From a virus, in the IMG/VR virus record IMGVR_UViG_3300031576_000262, positions 1 to 26,033 of that record: a stretch of DNA of 26,033 nt; one strand, 5' to 3'. Made by a program: the position numbers and the translations under genes. The notes below the pieces were generated by a model. It made no database searches. It was not told the origin of the DNA and saw nothing but the letters and a program-made list of their open reading frames with translations. Shown piece after piece: positions 9,616-17,909 of the stretch; position 1 is the first letter of the stretch, and every line of letters begins with the position of its first letter.

Positions 9616-10021
9616 GTTTGGGCCTCCAATAAATATTCTCGTCCCCTACAGGCTTTAAAAACTGGAAGCCTAGCATCAAAGCCATCTGGCATCCGTGCTT
9701 AAAAGTCTTGGGTGTCGTCATATAAACGTCTGTGTGATGTAAGTCCAACGCTGCGCGAATCTTGCGTAACAGTTGTCTCAGATACGGGCCTGCGTCTTTG
9801 CCGATAACGGACCACGCTAAATATGTTCCATCTACACACTCCGTAATGCCCGCCGCGCACACGCAACGGTTCTTAACCCACGCCGACATAGAGAAGTTTT
9901 CAGTAATGACATGATGGTATCCGGGGCGTAGATAGACGCTCTGCACAAGCTTATCGTGCTCTTGCGGATTGATGTACCTTATATGCTCTGGATGGCATGG
10001 CATATAAACTATGTCGCTCAT
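9608..10021 (-). CDS. T7 gp13-like (DUF2833) virion assembly protein candidate, 137 aa
   Basis: The length (137) is nearly that of T7 gp13 (138), and the layout resembles a GNAT-type fold: an N-terminal strand-helix part, a central CVCAAGITECVDGTYLAWSVIG strand pair, an arginine-rich helix (LRQLLRKIRAALD) and a closing strand region ending MALMLGFQFLKPVGDENIYW. T7 gp13 is a minor protein needed for virion maturation. Four cysteines occur (9, 53, 55, 62), which is notable for so short a protein. The start overlaps the tail tubular B stop in a TAATG. Assignment rests on length, layout and synteny with T7 (gp11, gp12, gp13, gp14 order). An acetyltransferase acting on a virion or host protein is the alternative. 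Confidence 0.62.
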   Translation of the reverse strand: MSDIVYMPCHPEHIRYINPQEHDKLVQSVYLRPGYHHVITENFSMSAWVKNRCVCAAGITECVDGTYLAWSVIGKDAGPYLRQLLRKIRAALDLHHTDVYMTTPKTFKHGCQMALMLGFQFLKPVGDENIYWRPKHG

Positions 10022-12594
10022 TATCCCCTGTCCTGCGTATTCATTTGTGGCATTAGGCTTGTCACGTTAAACGGCAAAGGTGAGTTCTTTGGCCGTCTAA
10101 AGAAGATTGACCCACGCTTCCAGTAGCCGGGCGCGGGGACAATCGGGCCAATGATACCACTAAACAAATTTATTGTCTCTACCTCATCGAAAAGCTGCGG
10201 ATAGTCAAGAGGGGTATATTCGATAACTTGTTGGTCCTCGTTGTACGTGCCGACTTCGCCGCCGTAAGATTCCCACACATTGACAGATATACCATTCATG
10301 CGTTTAACTTTACCCTGCGCCGTGCCGTCCTGAGCGCCGTTCTCTAAGGCCGATGTTTCACACTCAGCTTCATAGCCTAAGCCTATGATAACGTCAGACG
10401 CCTCACGGTCTAAAACAATGGCCCCCTCTGTAACCGTAAGAGGACCGATAGGAATACCGTCAGCTAAACCGTATATATCTTCTCTACCTTCAAGATGTTG
10501 TGCGCCAAAGATAACATCTGTAGCTTCGCCTTGGTAGCGCAGCGCACAGTCTACGAAGTGAGACTGTTCGATTGTCATGTCAAAATCCCAGAACCGGGTA
10601 AGACGTTCAATGTAACGTTTCTCTTGGCCGTTTACAGTACGACGTACTACCATCCACAAAGTATCCTGTAACTGGTCAGACGAAGGAATAACAGCAATGC
10701 TTTCTACGACGCCGCCCGATATGTCATGCCTATGCCAACCCACTACATTTTCGTCCCGATTATAAGTCATACCTACAATAGTGCCGTTGGCTCTACGGAC
10801 CCAAACAATACTATGTGGTTCGGACGCATAGGCCATCTCGACAAACGGGCTGATACCCAAGTGGTTAGCTAATAGATTCATTGAAGGCGCTTTATAGCCG
10901 TCAGCTTCATATACGAAAGCGAACTCACGAAGCTGTCTACCGAAGCGTTGTACGAACAGCACTTGTGCGCCGAACGAAAGAACGTCCGTGTCCGTGCTGC
11001 CGCGTGTGCCGGAATCCTCTACCTTGGCGCTGGATGGCGTCAGGGGCTTGCTGGCTCCCTCCGCAGAGGTCATTACGTATTCGCTGCCGCCTGTCCCCAT
11101 CATTAAGCCCCTGTCGCCTCCCACCATCCATTTAAGGCGGGCAGAGCGCCGGGAATTAAGACGCGCTGTGAAGCCGTTCTCGTCAAGCACAGTACCTTGG
11201 GCGTTCGACGGCGAGAAACTTTCATACAGCCCTTGCTCTGACATAGCAATAAAGTCAGGGAACTCTGTAGAGCCTCCGCACGCAAGACGGTCCTGATAGA
11301 ACGTAGCGCAGTTCGGCCAACCTGTCGTACCGGACCACGCGCCCAGACGCCAATCCTTAGAGGCAGATGCGTTCGTCAAGGATTCGCCTCTAATCGTCAC
11401 TACAACTTCTGTCGCAGAGTTACGCGCTGTGATCTCAGCCCACGTCCAAAGGTTAGCCGTGCCGGGCGACGTAGAGTTTCTTACTAAAGTGTGTGTTCCT
11501 GTACCGTTTGTTGTAAAGTCGATAGCGGTTCCCGCGATAGCTAACGCCTGAGATGTAGCAAGCTTAACTGTGTTGGCGTCTACGTAGATAATCCAGTAGA
11601 TAAGTCCTTTAGCCAAGCCGCTTGGCAACGCGCCGCCCTCGTTGTCCAGTGTAACCGAATCTTGGCCTGACGCCGTATATCCGTGTCCTGCGGAAGTCAA
11701 CTGATCGTTAGTGGCGTTAGCTGTAAATGCACGCGGCCCGGCCTTAAGACGTATTAGCCTGCCAACGTCGGTAGACAGGAACCCTAAATCGTTGTTGATG
11801 CCTGTCGTGGCGCTTGCCGTCACTGTAACCCCAGAACCGCTAATAGCCGAAGGTGTCAATGTAGTTAAGGTTATGTTCTTTGGTAAGTAAGGTCCGTCCA
11901 TAAAGTTTAAATCAGAGAACGCCCACGAGTACGTGTTGGTTCTAATAAGCTTCTTAGGACGTATGCTAGGATTAAAACAGAATATCGTATCAAGAGACTG
12001 TAAGTCTCTGACAGTTTCAAGATGCCCCTCTTCGTAGGGGGAATTAATATGGTACACAAGATAGACTTGTATATTAGGAAATATTGCTAGAGCAGGATGC
12101 GTAAAGTCTAACGTATAGTCGTCGCCTACCTTAGACAAAATCTTCACAACTTCGTAGTTCAAGTTGTACTCATTAGGAAAACCCATTAAAACAACTTCAT
12201 GCCCTGCTCCCGCGCCTAACCCGGTCAGGTCCGAGGACGTAATAACAAAAGGGCTATTATCCGTAACCGTTGCGTCTACGGCTGCGCGTACAAGTATGCC
12301 GCCGTCTTCCGTAAAGAACCTTACACGCTGATGCGCGAACTCACAAATATAAATATCAAGCGAATCTTCCTGATCGTACACAAACGGGATTAAAGAGCTT
12401 TTCCGGGCGTGCAGATACGCCGGGTCAACAAAGACCGTACCAGAGCGCCCAATGGCCGGACCCTGCGGAGCGGCCACGTAATTGAGCATCTTGCGGCAAG
12501 ACGAATTGTAACGGTCAACGTCCGTCCGTCCCTCCATCATAAGGGAGAACTCGCCTGCGTTGAACGATCTAACTAGAGGGGAAACTTTAGCCAT
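10021..12594 (-). CDS. Tail tubular protein B (T7 gp12-like nozzle), 857 aa
   Basis: Forms the nozzle of the short tail. I chose the ATG at 12594 (MAKVSPLVRSFNAGEFS) over a TTG nine codons upstream: it gives the usual family N-terminus and only an 8-nt overlap with tail tubular A. The FNAGEFSLMMEGRTDVDRY stretch near 11-29 and the DWRLGAWSGTTGWP plus FYQDRLACGG region near 414-441 are typical of gp12-like proteins. Between IRLK (281-284) and WTWAEITA (383-390) lies an inserted beta module of about 85 residues with an AGHGYTASGQD and GLAKGLIYWIIYVDANTVKLA pattern. T7 gp12 is 794 residues, so the insertion largely explains the extra length. The stop is joined to the gp13-like start. Confidence 0.88.
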   Translation of the reverse strand: MAKVSPLVRSFNAGEFSLMMEGRTDVDRYNSSCRKMLNYVAAPQGPAIGRSGTVFVDPAYLHARKSSLIPFVYDQEDSLDIYICEFAHQRVRFFTEDGGILVRAAVDATVTDNSPFVITSSDLTGLGAGAGHEVVLMGFPNEYNLNYEVVKILSKVGDDYTLDFTHPALAIFPNIQVYLVYHINSPYEEGHLETVRDLQSLDTIFCFNPSIRPKKLIRTNTYSWAFSDLNFMDGPYLPKNITLTTLTPSAISGSGVTVTASATTGINNDLGFLSTDVGRLIRLKAGPRAFTANATNDQLTSAGHGYTASGQDSVTLDNEGGALPSGLAKGLIYWIIYVDANTVKLATSQALAIAGTAIDFTTNGTGTHTLVRNSTSPGTANLWTWAEITARNSATEVVVTIRGESLTNASASKDWRLGAWSGTTGWPNCATFYQDRLACGGSTEFPDFIAMSEQGLYESFSPSNAQGTVLDENGFTARLNSRRSARLKWMVGGDRGLMMGTGGSEYVMTSAEGASKPLTPSSAKVEDSGTRGSTDTDVLSFGAQVLFVQRFGRQLREFAFVYEADGYKAPSMNLLANHLGISPFVEMAYASEPHSIVWVRRANGTIVGMTYNRDENVVGWHRHDISGGVVESIAVIPSSDQLQDTLWMVVRRTVNGQEKRYIERLTRFWDFDMTIEQSHFVDCALRYQGEATDVIFGAQHLEGREDIYGLADGIPIGPLTVTEGAIVLDREASDVIIGLGYEAECETSALENGAQDGTAQGKVKRMNGISVNVWESYGGEVGTYNEDQQVIEYTPLDYPQLFDEVETINLFSGIIGPIVPAPGYWKRGSIFFRRPKNSPLPFNVTSLMPQMNTQDRG

Positions 12595-13171
12595 TTGTAT
12601 AGTACCCGTCGTGTGCGCCAAGCCAACTAAAATTGCTGTCGTCTGCTGCTATGTCTTCTGGCCCTATGACGAACGCGTTGGCTTGTCCTGCATCTTTGAC
12701 GGCTTCTTGGTACAACTTGTACGCCTTCTCAGTTTTGGACGTTGACTGTGTTACGTACTCGCAAGCTTCGTAGCCTATCTTGCACATTAACACTTCGTTA
12801 AATAGGGGGTCGAAATCTGATTCCGGGGCGTTCTTGATATAATCAAGTTTTAACGTCTCAGAAGATGCATAGACAAAACGGCCACGTTGTACCCAAGGGG
12901 TGTAGCGATTCCTGATAGGGCGCAAGCAGTCGTTCGGTAAAGCGAACTTATAAGGTCTGTCGGTATCTGTGAGGGTTGCATTTAATGTCAAGTCGTACTC
13001 TTCGACGAGAGCAAAAACCCAACGGCGCTTTGCAAGCTCTGTGCGCTTCCAGTGTTCGTAGTTCACCTTCATGTACTGTTCGAGCGGCGTACGTGGAGGC
13101 GTTAAAATATTAATGCGGGAGCTTGATATTTTTGACAGACCGCCGTTACAAAGTTGCAAGTCTGTCAGCAT
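12587..13171 (-). CDS. Tail tubular protein A (T7 gp11-like gatekeeper), 194 aa
   Basis: Links the portal ring to the tail nozzle and closes the head after packaging. Length equals that of T7 gp11 (196) within two residues. The N-terminal helix LQLCNGGLSKISSSRI, the HWKRTELAKRRWVFAL segment (42-56), the ALPNDCLRPIR strand (77-87) and the C-terminal helices with LMCKIGYEACEYVTQS follow the family pattern. ATG at 13171 has GGGAGA eight bases upstream. The end overlaps tail tubular B by 8 nt, and the same gp11-gp12 pairing occurs in T7. Confidence 0.9.
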   Translation of the reverse strand: MLTDLQLCNGGLSKISSSRINILTPPRTPLEQYMKVNYEHWKRTELAKRRWVFALVEEYDLTLNATLTDTDRPYKFALPNDCLRPIRNRYTPWVQRGRFVYASSETLKLDYIKNAPESDFDPLFNEVLMCKIGYEACEYVTQSTSKTEKAYKLYQEAVKDAGQANAFVIGPEDIAADDSNFSWLGAHDGYYTNG

Positions 13172-13210
13172 ATCAATTCTCCCGCACTATATTAAGTCGT
13201 AGGTAAGCTC

Positions 13211-13681
13211 TTATTCAGTCACGTAGGCGATGAAGCCCGACAGCGTTGCGCCCACCGGGATTGTACCCCCGGCTACAGTTGCGAACACATTGACGCCTGC
13301 TTTAGAGTACAGGTCAAACTTCGTGATAGAATCAAAGCCCCGGCCTTCGCCTACAGCCGAAACGTCAGCCGCCGCAACAAACGCGTCGGCGTCTTCGGCT
13401 TCAAACGTCTCGCTGGCACTATCGCGCTTTTGATACGTTCTGTGGCCGATGTCGAGTGTACGGGCCGCGCCCCACGCAGAGTTGTTAAACTTGCTCAGGG
13501 CAGGAATCACACGCACCTTACCGGGCGGTAATTCGCACAGTTCGATGGTCGAGGCAATATCGCCCGCCACAGCAACAGCCGGGACGTTAAAATACTGCAC
13601 ACGGATTTTCCCGTGGTCGTTAATCGGACGGCCTCTGTAGCCTTCCGTCATTTCGTCGGAGTTAAGTGCTAATACGGACAT
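13211..13681 (-). CDS. Putative capsid accessory or decoration protein, 156 aa
   Basis: A beta-rich protein directly after the capsid gene. It has no hydrophobic helix or catalytic motif. The sequence alternates short beta segments (IRVQYFNVPAVAVAGD, TIELCELPPGKVRVIP) with glycine turns, and its C-terminal part (AGVNVFATVAGGTIPVGATLSGFIAYVTE) resembles the barrel-like ends of small phage head proteins. Position between the capsid and the tail tubular proteins suggests a head decoration or head-completion role; I cannot assign it to a named family. ATG at 13681 has AAGGA nine bases upstream. The 107-nt gap before it holds a hairpin. Confidence 0.6.
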   Translation of the reverse strand: MSVLALNSDEMTEGYRGRPINDHGKIRVQYFNVPAVAVAGDIASTIELCELPPGKVRVIPALSKFNNSAWGAARTLDIGHRTYQKRDSASETFEAEDADAFVAAADVSAVGEGRGFDSITKFDLYSKAGVNVFATVAGGTIPVGATLSGFIAYVTE

Positions 13682-13751
13682 TGTATTAATCCTTCTGTTA
13701 GAGTTAAAGTGTTAAGTCTGTAGTCGTATTCGGTAGTCTTATCGGGCGGAA

Positions 13752-13777
13752 AGCGACACGCCGTTAAGCGTGTCGCT
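13752..13777 (-). terminator. Perfect 10-bp hairpin after the capsid gene, possible terminator
   Basis: Arms 13752-13761 and 13768-13777 (AGCGACACGC and its complement) pair perfectly around a 6-nt loop, 12 nt past the capsid stop. On the minus strand only three T follow, so it may be a weak terminator or a stem that protects the capsid mRNA 3' end. T7 has its terminator at the same place, after the capsid gene. Confidence 0.55.
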
Positions 13778-13788
13778 ATGTATATTTA

Positions 13789-14712
13789 TTAGCTGCGCTT
13801 GACTTGCAACTGGAAGACTTTGCCTTCCTCGATACGTGTTGCGCCTGCTGTGAACGTCCCGTGAATCTGCTTGATGTTGTTCTTGTCTGGACGGTTGTTG
13901 ATCGTAATGACCAATCCATCCCAAGAACCCCAATGCATACCGTCTGGAACCCAGACAGGAAGATCGCGGATTGTGCCGCCGTCCGTATGGATAGGGATGC
14001 CCCGGCCATTGGTTGCGGTTACAGTTCCGTTGTCTTCGTATGGGATGAAGTTGAAACCCATGAAGGTAGCAACTTCGCCGTCTACGAGCGGCTTAACGGA
14101 GTTGAAGTCGGACGAACCTACTGCAACTTCGCCTAGCAAGTCGTCAACCTCGTCGGCTGTGACAGCAATGTACGGCTTGACAGTACGAACGTCAACGTGA
14201 CGCTTCTTGACAAGCTTACGCATAGCGCGGAGCTTGGCTACTGTCAAAGCAGTATTACCGTGTACGACAGTATCCGCGACAGGGAACGTCTGGGTAGTTG
14301 TACCATCTTTACCAACTTTAGCGTCGGCAAAGAATTTACCCATGATAATCTCGTCCTGTTTACGCGAAGCTGCCTGACGGAAGCGTTCTACGTAAGGTGA
14401 CGTAGGGTCGTAGATCATCTTGAGCAAGTCAAGACGGTCAACGAGTACGGCACAGTCGTATTCCTTACCGACTATCCAACGTTGCGTGTGTTCGAGTTCG
14501 GTAAGCTTGGTATCTCCGTACGGAGTGTCGCGCTCAATGAACTCGACAGTACCGATGAAGTTTACAACCTGAGCTTTTTCACCGCGATACGTTCCTTGCG
14601 AAACGAGAGGGGTTAAGATACCCCCCGCTTTTTGCAGGACCGCTTGTACGTTGGCCGTGTACATCTTAACGTGATGTTCCGGCACAGAGTAGGATGCGAT
14701 TGATTCAGACAT
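13789..14712 (-). CDS. Major capsid protein, 307 aa
   Basis: Builds the icosahedral head shell. The N-terminal SIASYSVPEHHVKMYTANVQAVLQKAGG, the VNFIGTVEFIERDTP strand pair, the alternating K/R helix region LRAMRKLVKKRHVDVR (164-179) and the YIAVTADEVDDLLGEVAVGSSDFNSVKPLVDGEVATFMGF... region fit the small phage capsid proteins with an HK97 fold (P domain and spine helix). Length is in the normal range for podophage capsids. It follows the scaffold gene, as expected. ATG at 14712 has AAGGGG eight bases upstream. The 174-nt upstream leader contains a terminator and an inverted repeat, so this gene is probably transcribed separately and strongly. Confidence 0.88.
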   Translation of the reverse strand: MSESIASYSVPEHHVKMYTANVQAVLQKAGGILTPLVSQGTYRGEKAQVVNFIGTVEFIERDTPYGDTKLTELEHTQRWIVGKEYDCAVLVDRLDLLKMIYDPTSPYVERFRQAASRKQDEIIMGKFFADAKVGKDGTTTQTFPVADTVVHGNTALTVAKLRAMRKLVKKRHVDVRTVKPYIAVTADEVDDLLGEVAVGSSDFNSVKPLVDGEVATFMGFNFIPYEDNGTVTATNGRGIPIHTDGGTIRDLPVWVPDGMHWGSWDGLVITINNRPDKNNIKQIHGTFTAGATRIEEGKVFQLQVKRS

Positions 14713-14743
14713 TTGTAGTACCCCTTGTTTAGGTTAAACGATT

Positions 14744-14781
14744 TTCGTCAAAATGCCTATTGTTCGGTATTATTTGACGAA
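14744..14781. repeat. 9-bp perfect inverted repeat in the capsid leader
   Basis: Arms 14744-14752 (TTCGTCAAA) and 14773-14781 (TTTGACGAA) are exact complements separated by 20 nt. They flank the T7-promoter-like motif at 14753-14772. The repeat may be an operator around a promoter or an mRNA stem-loop; the sequence does not decide which. Confidence 0.7.
14756..14772 (-). promoter_or_regulatory. Candidate late promoter for the capsid gene
   Basis: Read on the minus strand this is TAATACCGAACAATAGG, close to the T7 RNA polymerase consensus (TAATACGACTCACTATAGG) but one base shorter and with changes in the specificity region. It lies just after the scaffold terminator and 44 nt before the capsid ATG, where T7 has its strongest promoter. 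A weak sigma-70 reading is also possible: TTGCAC, 16 nt, AATAAT, immediately upstream. No phage RNA polymerase gene is in this window, so the assignment is tentative. Confidence 0.3.
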
Positions 14782-14817
14782 GGGGTGTTCGTGCAATACG
14801 GCCCTCCCAGATAAGAA

Positions 14818-14846
14818 AAAGGAAGCCGAACAAAACGGCTCCCTTT
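14818..14846 (-). terminator. Intrinsic terminator between scaffold and capsid genes
   Basis: Arms 14818-14828 and 14836-14846 pair over 11 positions with one A-C mismatch around a 7-nt loop (AACAAAA). On the minus strand the stem is followed by a T-rich tract (TTTTTCTTATC counted from the stem end). It sits 41 nt past the scaffold stop and before the capsid leader. Confidence 0.75.
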
Positions 14847-14886
14847 ATACTTAACTTAGGTATAGATGTAGTGTCAACCGATATTT

Positions 14887-15798
14887 TTATCCCGCCTTCG
14901 CAAATAGTTTTTCCATCAACTGCAAAGCCGCAGCGTGGCCGGGGTCGGCTTTGTTGGTATATCGTTTCTGAAACTCAGCGTCGCCCTGTAACGCCGTGAT
15001 TTTCGCTTTCGCTTGGTCTGCCGTCATAAGGTTAGGGTCGTTCGGGTCGCCGCCGTTGCCGCCGTCTTTAAAGCCGCCTGAGCCTTCGTCGGACTTACGC
15101 CCGATAGCAACAAGCAGTTCAATCAACGAGGCTGCGCCTATGCTGCCTTCGATCTTTTGCATGATCTCGTCATTGAGGCCAAGGGCTTGTATTGCGCGTT
15201 GTCCAGCCGCCTTGTTCTTTTCAAGGTCTGCGCCGAATCGAGTTTCAAGAGCTTTCATCTCCTTGTCGTTTTGCACGCGTGCTGCCTCTTCTGTCGCAGC
15301 TTTCATTTCACCCACAGTTTTATTCCACAGGTCGTATCCTTCCTGTGCTTTCTTAGGGGTGACGCCCGTCTTGTGAAATATCTCTTTACCGAGCTTGTCA
15401 AGATTCGGGTCGATAGTCACGCCTTGCGTAGGCTTTAGATCGTACTTGTCGGGTGTTTCAGGTACACCGAGCTTTGAGTAAAAAGCTTTCTCTTGTTCCG
15501 GCGTAGCCTTACCTTCGACAACTGCCTGAATCTCAGGAGCCATCTTGTTTATCTTGTTAGCGTTCCATGCCGCACGCGCAACTTCGTCGGGGTTGGCGTA
15601 ATTCTTTTCCTTCATGTACGCTTTTATCTCAGGCTCTTGTATGCCTTCGTACCACGGCTTAGCGGCTTCGCCTTCGCCGATAGTGTACACGCCTTGCACG
15701 CCTGACCATGGAGCTTTAAACTCTGTGGGTGCGCCGGTTCCTGCACCCGGACTTTGGGGTGCAGGTGTTCCCGAATCCGGGGCTGCTGGTTGGTTCAT
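14887..15798 (-). CDS. Scaffolding protein, 303 aa
   Basis: Guides procapsid assembly and is absent from the mature head. The N-terminus is rich in P, G and A (1-26), followed by KPWYEGIQEPEIKAYMKEKNYANPDEVARAAWN-type segments and FYSKLGVPETPDKYDL (about 107-122), both patterns I know from phage scaffold proteins. The middle (about 160-205) is a charged helix rich in E, K and A. The C-terminus is basic and ends in a helix (AALQLMEKLFAKAG), as expected for the part that touches the coat. A glycine/aspartate spacer (GGFKDGGNGGDPNDPN) precedes it. AAGGAG lies eight bases before the ATG at 15798. The gene lies directly before the capsid gene and is followed by a terminator. Confidence 0.85.
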   Translation of the reverse strand: MNQPAAPDSGTPAPQSPGAGTGAPTEFKAPWSGVQGVYTIGEGEAAKPWYEGIQEPEIKAYMKEKNYANPDEVARAAWNANKINKMAPEIQAVVEGKATPEQEKAFYSKLGVPETPDKYDLKPTQGVTIDPNLDKLGKEIFHKTGVTPKKAQEGYDLWNKTVGEMKAATEEAARVQNDKEMKALETRFGADLEKNKAAGQRAIQALGLNDEIMQKIEGSIGAASLIELLVAIGRKSDEGSGGFKDGGNGGDPNDPNLMTADQAKAKITALQGDAEFQKRYTNKADPGHAAALQLMEKLFAKAG

Positions 15799-15813
15799 TA
15801 GGTAGTCTCCTTA

Positions 15814-16209
15814 TTACTTGGTTATCGCGTTTGTGTACTTTACAAATACGGCTTCACGATCTAAACGCGTATGATCGAGAACCCGGTTAAACACTTCGCG
15901 CCTGCCCTCTTTAATCTTCATAAGATCGTTGGCGTTACCGCCTTCTCTTACGTCGTAGGTAGGGGCGTATGCTCTACAGAACCAAGCAAGATCATTTATA
16001 ACGATGTCAATATCCGCTTGGTCGGTATGTCCTTTAGAGAATACAGCAGCGTAGGCCAAGCGTCGGCGCTCTAAGTAGCCTTTAGCTATTTCCTCTTCCA
16101 TCTGCGGGCGCTCTTGCTCTTTGGCTTCCGCCGCCGCAAGGTCGCGTGGGTCAAATTCATCGAAGCCTACTATGTCTGTAGGTTCGGAGGCTTTCTTTTT
16201 ATTAGTCAT
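15814..16209 (-). CDS. Bbp19-like phage structural/assembly protein, 131 aa
   Basis: The core from about 55 to 115 (YAAVFSKGHTDQADIDIVINDLAWFCRAYAPTYD, then a GRREVFNRVLDHTRL block) fits the Bbp19-like phage domain: a helix with DL..FCRA, a short loop, then the EGRREV helix. The family occurs in podophages between portal and scaffold genes, as here; its exact job is unknown. The N-terminal 45 residues are acidic and lysine-rich and look disordered. The start overlaps the portal stop in an ATGA, so it is probably translated by coupling to the portal gene. Confidence 0.75.
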   Translation of the reverse strand: MTNKKKASEPTDIVGFDEFDPRDLAAAEAKEQERPQMEEEIAKGYLERRRLAYAAVFSKGHTDQADIDIVINDLAWFCRAYAPTYDVREGGNANDLMKIKEGRREVFNRVLDHTRLDREAVFVKYTNAITK

Positions 16210-17909
16210 TTAGGTGTACCTTCTTGCATGTCTTTAGCAGACTTCATAGCGCCTGCTATGTTAGCTGAGTTCTTAAGTAGCTCAGACTGTTGCTGCTGTT
16301 GTGCGCGTTTATCCGCAATAGCTTTCTTTTTCTTATCATCATTCATCCAGCGTTGCGGTACTGCTTGATAGTAGGCTATCTCAGGGATGGCCGTATCAAA
16401 ATCAAAATGGTCTAAATGCGACGGGTCTTGGGCAGCCTGCGCTACGTTCAAAGATGTTTCTACTGTACGCATAAAGCCGCTAACCTCTTCGGCGTACATA
16501 GCCTTAGACATAGGCGACGTATAAATAATCTCAAAGTCGCCTTTAGCTTCAATAAGCTCAGGCGGCATCTGTAGGCCGGGGCTGTTTGGTCCGTCGGCCA
16601 ACAACCCCATCTCCTGCAACAGGTCAATCTCACGTTCAATCTGCGGGCCAAGCTGCTCCGATTGTATGCGCCCCATTGTAGGAGAAAGCAACGCAGACTT
16701 CTCAGCCGAACGCTCCACGACTTCCGTAGCTGTCATTTCCGGCGTTTCCATTAATATCTGGAACAACGTCACAAAGAAGCTGTCGTTGATGTCGCGCCGT
16801 TCGTCTTCCAGTAGCTTATCGCTTATCTGGAAGTTACCCGAATCAAGCGTCTGTATAAGCTTCTTGCCTTCTTTGCTGACCCCGCCCGGATTCGCCGCGC
16901 CGGGGCGTAGATCAAGAGAACCATTTAACACGCCGTCGTCATGTGTCAGTAGCACGGGGTCTGCTGCTTTTTGCCCCTGACGTAATGTTGTTTTCTTAAC
17001 TGCGCTGGCAGTACCAAGCGCGGGTAGAGCCTGCATCGCGGGGGAGAATCCGTAAGGGTCGCCCGCTTCTGTAAATGTACGAGGAACCTGATAGGGCATA
17101 GAGCGATAGCCTTGTTCGCCGCCTATATAAGCTTGGTCTGCTACACAAGCGTAACTACCTACTATGGGGTGACGCCTCATATCAATAGCTTCGGGGTCGT
17201 GATCTGTACGGGGATGGACAGCGTGTACAAACTCAAAGAAGTCCATATCACTCGCCGTAGCCCCGTTCTTAATTTTTACCGCCATACAGGGAGGTAAAGC
17301 TATGTCAGGAAACTTCTGCTGAAACTGTCGAACGTTTAACCAGAAACGACGGAACACAGTGTCAACTTCGCCCTCGTCATTTAGTAGGATAAAGATGTCT
17401 CTAAGAGGACACGCCTTGTACAAGAAGCTCTGCGCTTTAGACAGGGAGTTAGGCGTACGCTGGCCTAAGTAGTTTGGTCCTGTTCCGTACACCCCTAATG
17501 AGCCGTAGACTTCCGTAATAGACTGTCGGAAGTTAGCGCGGGGAGCGTAGCGCATTTTAAACACTAAGTCTTGTAATTCATCAAAGAACCCACGTACTCT
17601 TCCGAGCTTCATCAAGTCTTTGTTACTTGCTGCTAGGCCATGCCAACGCATTGAGTGCGGGGTAGCAATACGTTCAAGGATAGCGACGTACTTTGGAAGG
17701 GCCAGTACACCCGTACTATCATAAGCTATGCGTCTGGTTGCTGCGGTACTGGACCCGCCAAAGTTCGCCGGGCCTTCTGTCTGCCAAGCATTGTAATGTC
17801 GTGGTAAACAATATGCTGACGCCATACGCCAATCATTCTCGTGCCTATTGCGCGTAGTCTTAGCGTCATTGTAACGAGCGATTAACTTATTTGCGTCTAT
17901 ACGTGCCAT
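16206..17909 (-). CDS. Portal protein (head-to-tail connector), 567 aa
   Basis: Forms the dodecameric ring at one head vertex through which DNA enters and leaves. The N-terminus has the connector-family pattern: RYNDAKTTRNRHENDWRMASAYCLPR (9-34), then YDSTGVLALPKYVAILERIATP (64-85), followed by YGSLGVYGTGPNYLG near 137-151 and a C-terminal EMTATEVVERSAEKSALLSPTMGRIQ-type segment. T7 gp8 is 536 residues, so the length fits. The C-terminal 60 residues are rich in K and Q. The start shares a base with the stop of the small proline-rich gene (TAATG). Confidence 0.92.
   Translation of the reverse strand: MARIDANKLIARYNDAKTTRNRHENDWRMASAYCLPRHYNAWQTEGPANFGGSSTAATRRIAYDSTGVLALPKYVAILERIATPHSMRWHGLAASNKDLMKLGRVRGFFDELQDLVFKMRYAPRANFRQSITEVYGSLGVYGTGPNYLGQRTPNSLSKAQSFLYKACPLRDIFILLNDEGEVDTVFRRFWLNVRQFQQKFPDIALPPCMAVKIKNGATASDMDFFEFVHAVHPRTDHDPEAIDMRRHPIVGSYACVADQAYIGGEQGYRSMPYQVPRTFTEAGDPYGFSPAMQALPALGTASAVKKTTLRQGQKAADPVLLTHDDGVLNGSLDLRPGAANPGGVSKEGKKLIQTLDSGNFQISDKLLEDERRDINDSFFVTLFQILMETPEMTATEVVERSAEKSALLSPTMGRIQSEQLGPQIEREIDLLQEMGLLADGPNSPGLQMPPELIEAKGDFEIIYTSPMSKAMYAEEVSGFMRTVETSLNVAQAAQDPSHLDHFDFDTAIPEIAYYQAVPQRWMNDDKKKKAIADKRAQQQQQSELLKNSANIAGAMKSAKDMQEGTPK

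Noticed and set aside
12595-12621. TTG start of tail tubular B at 12621
   Set aside because: The ATG at 12594 gives the usual family N-terminus and a small overlap; the TTG has no convincing ribosome-binding site.
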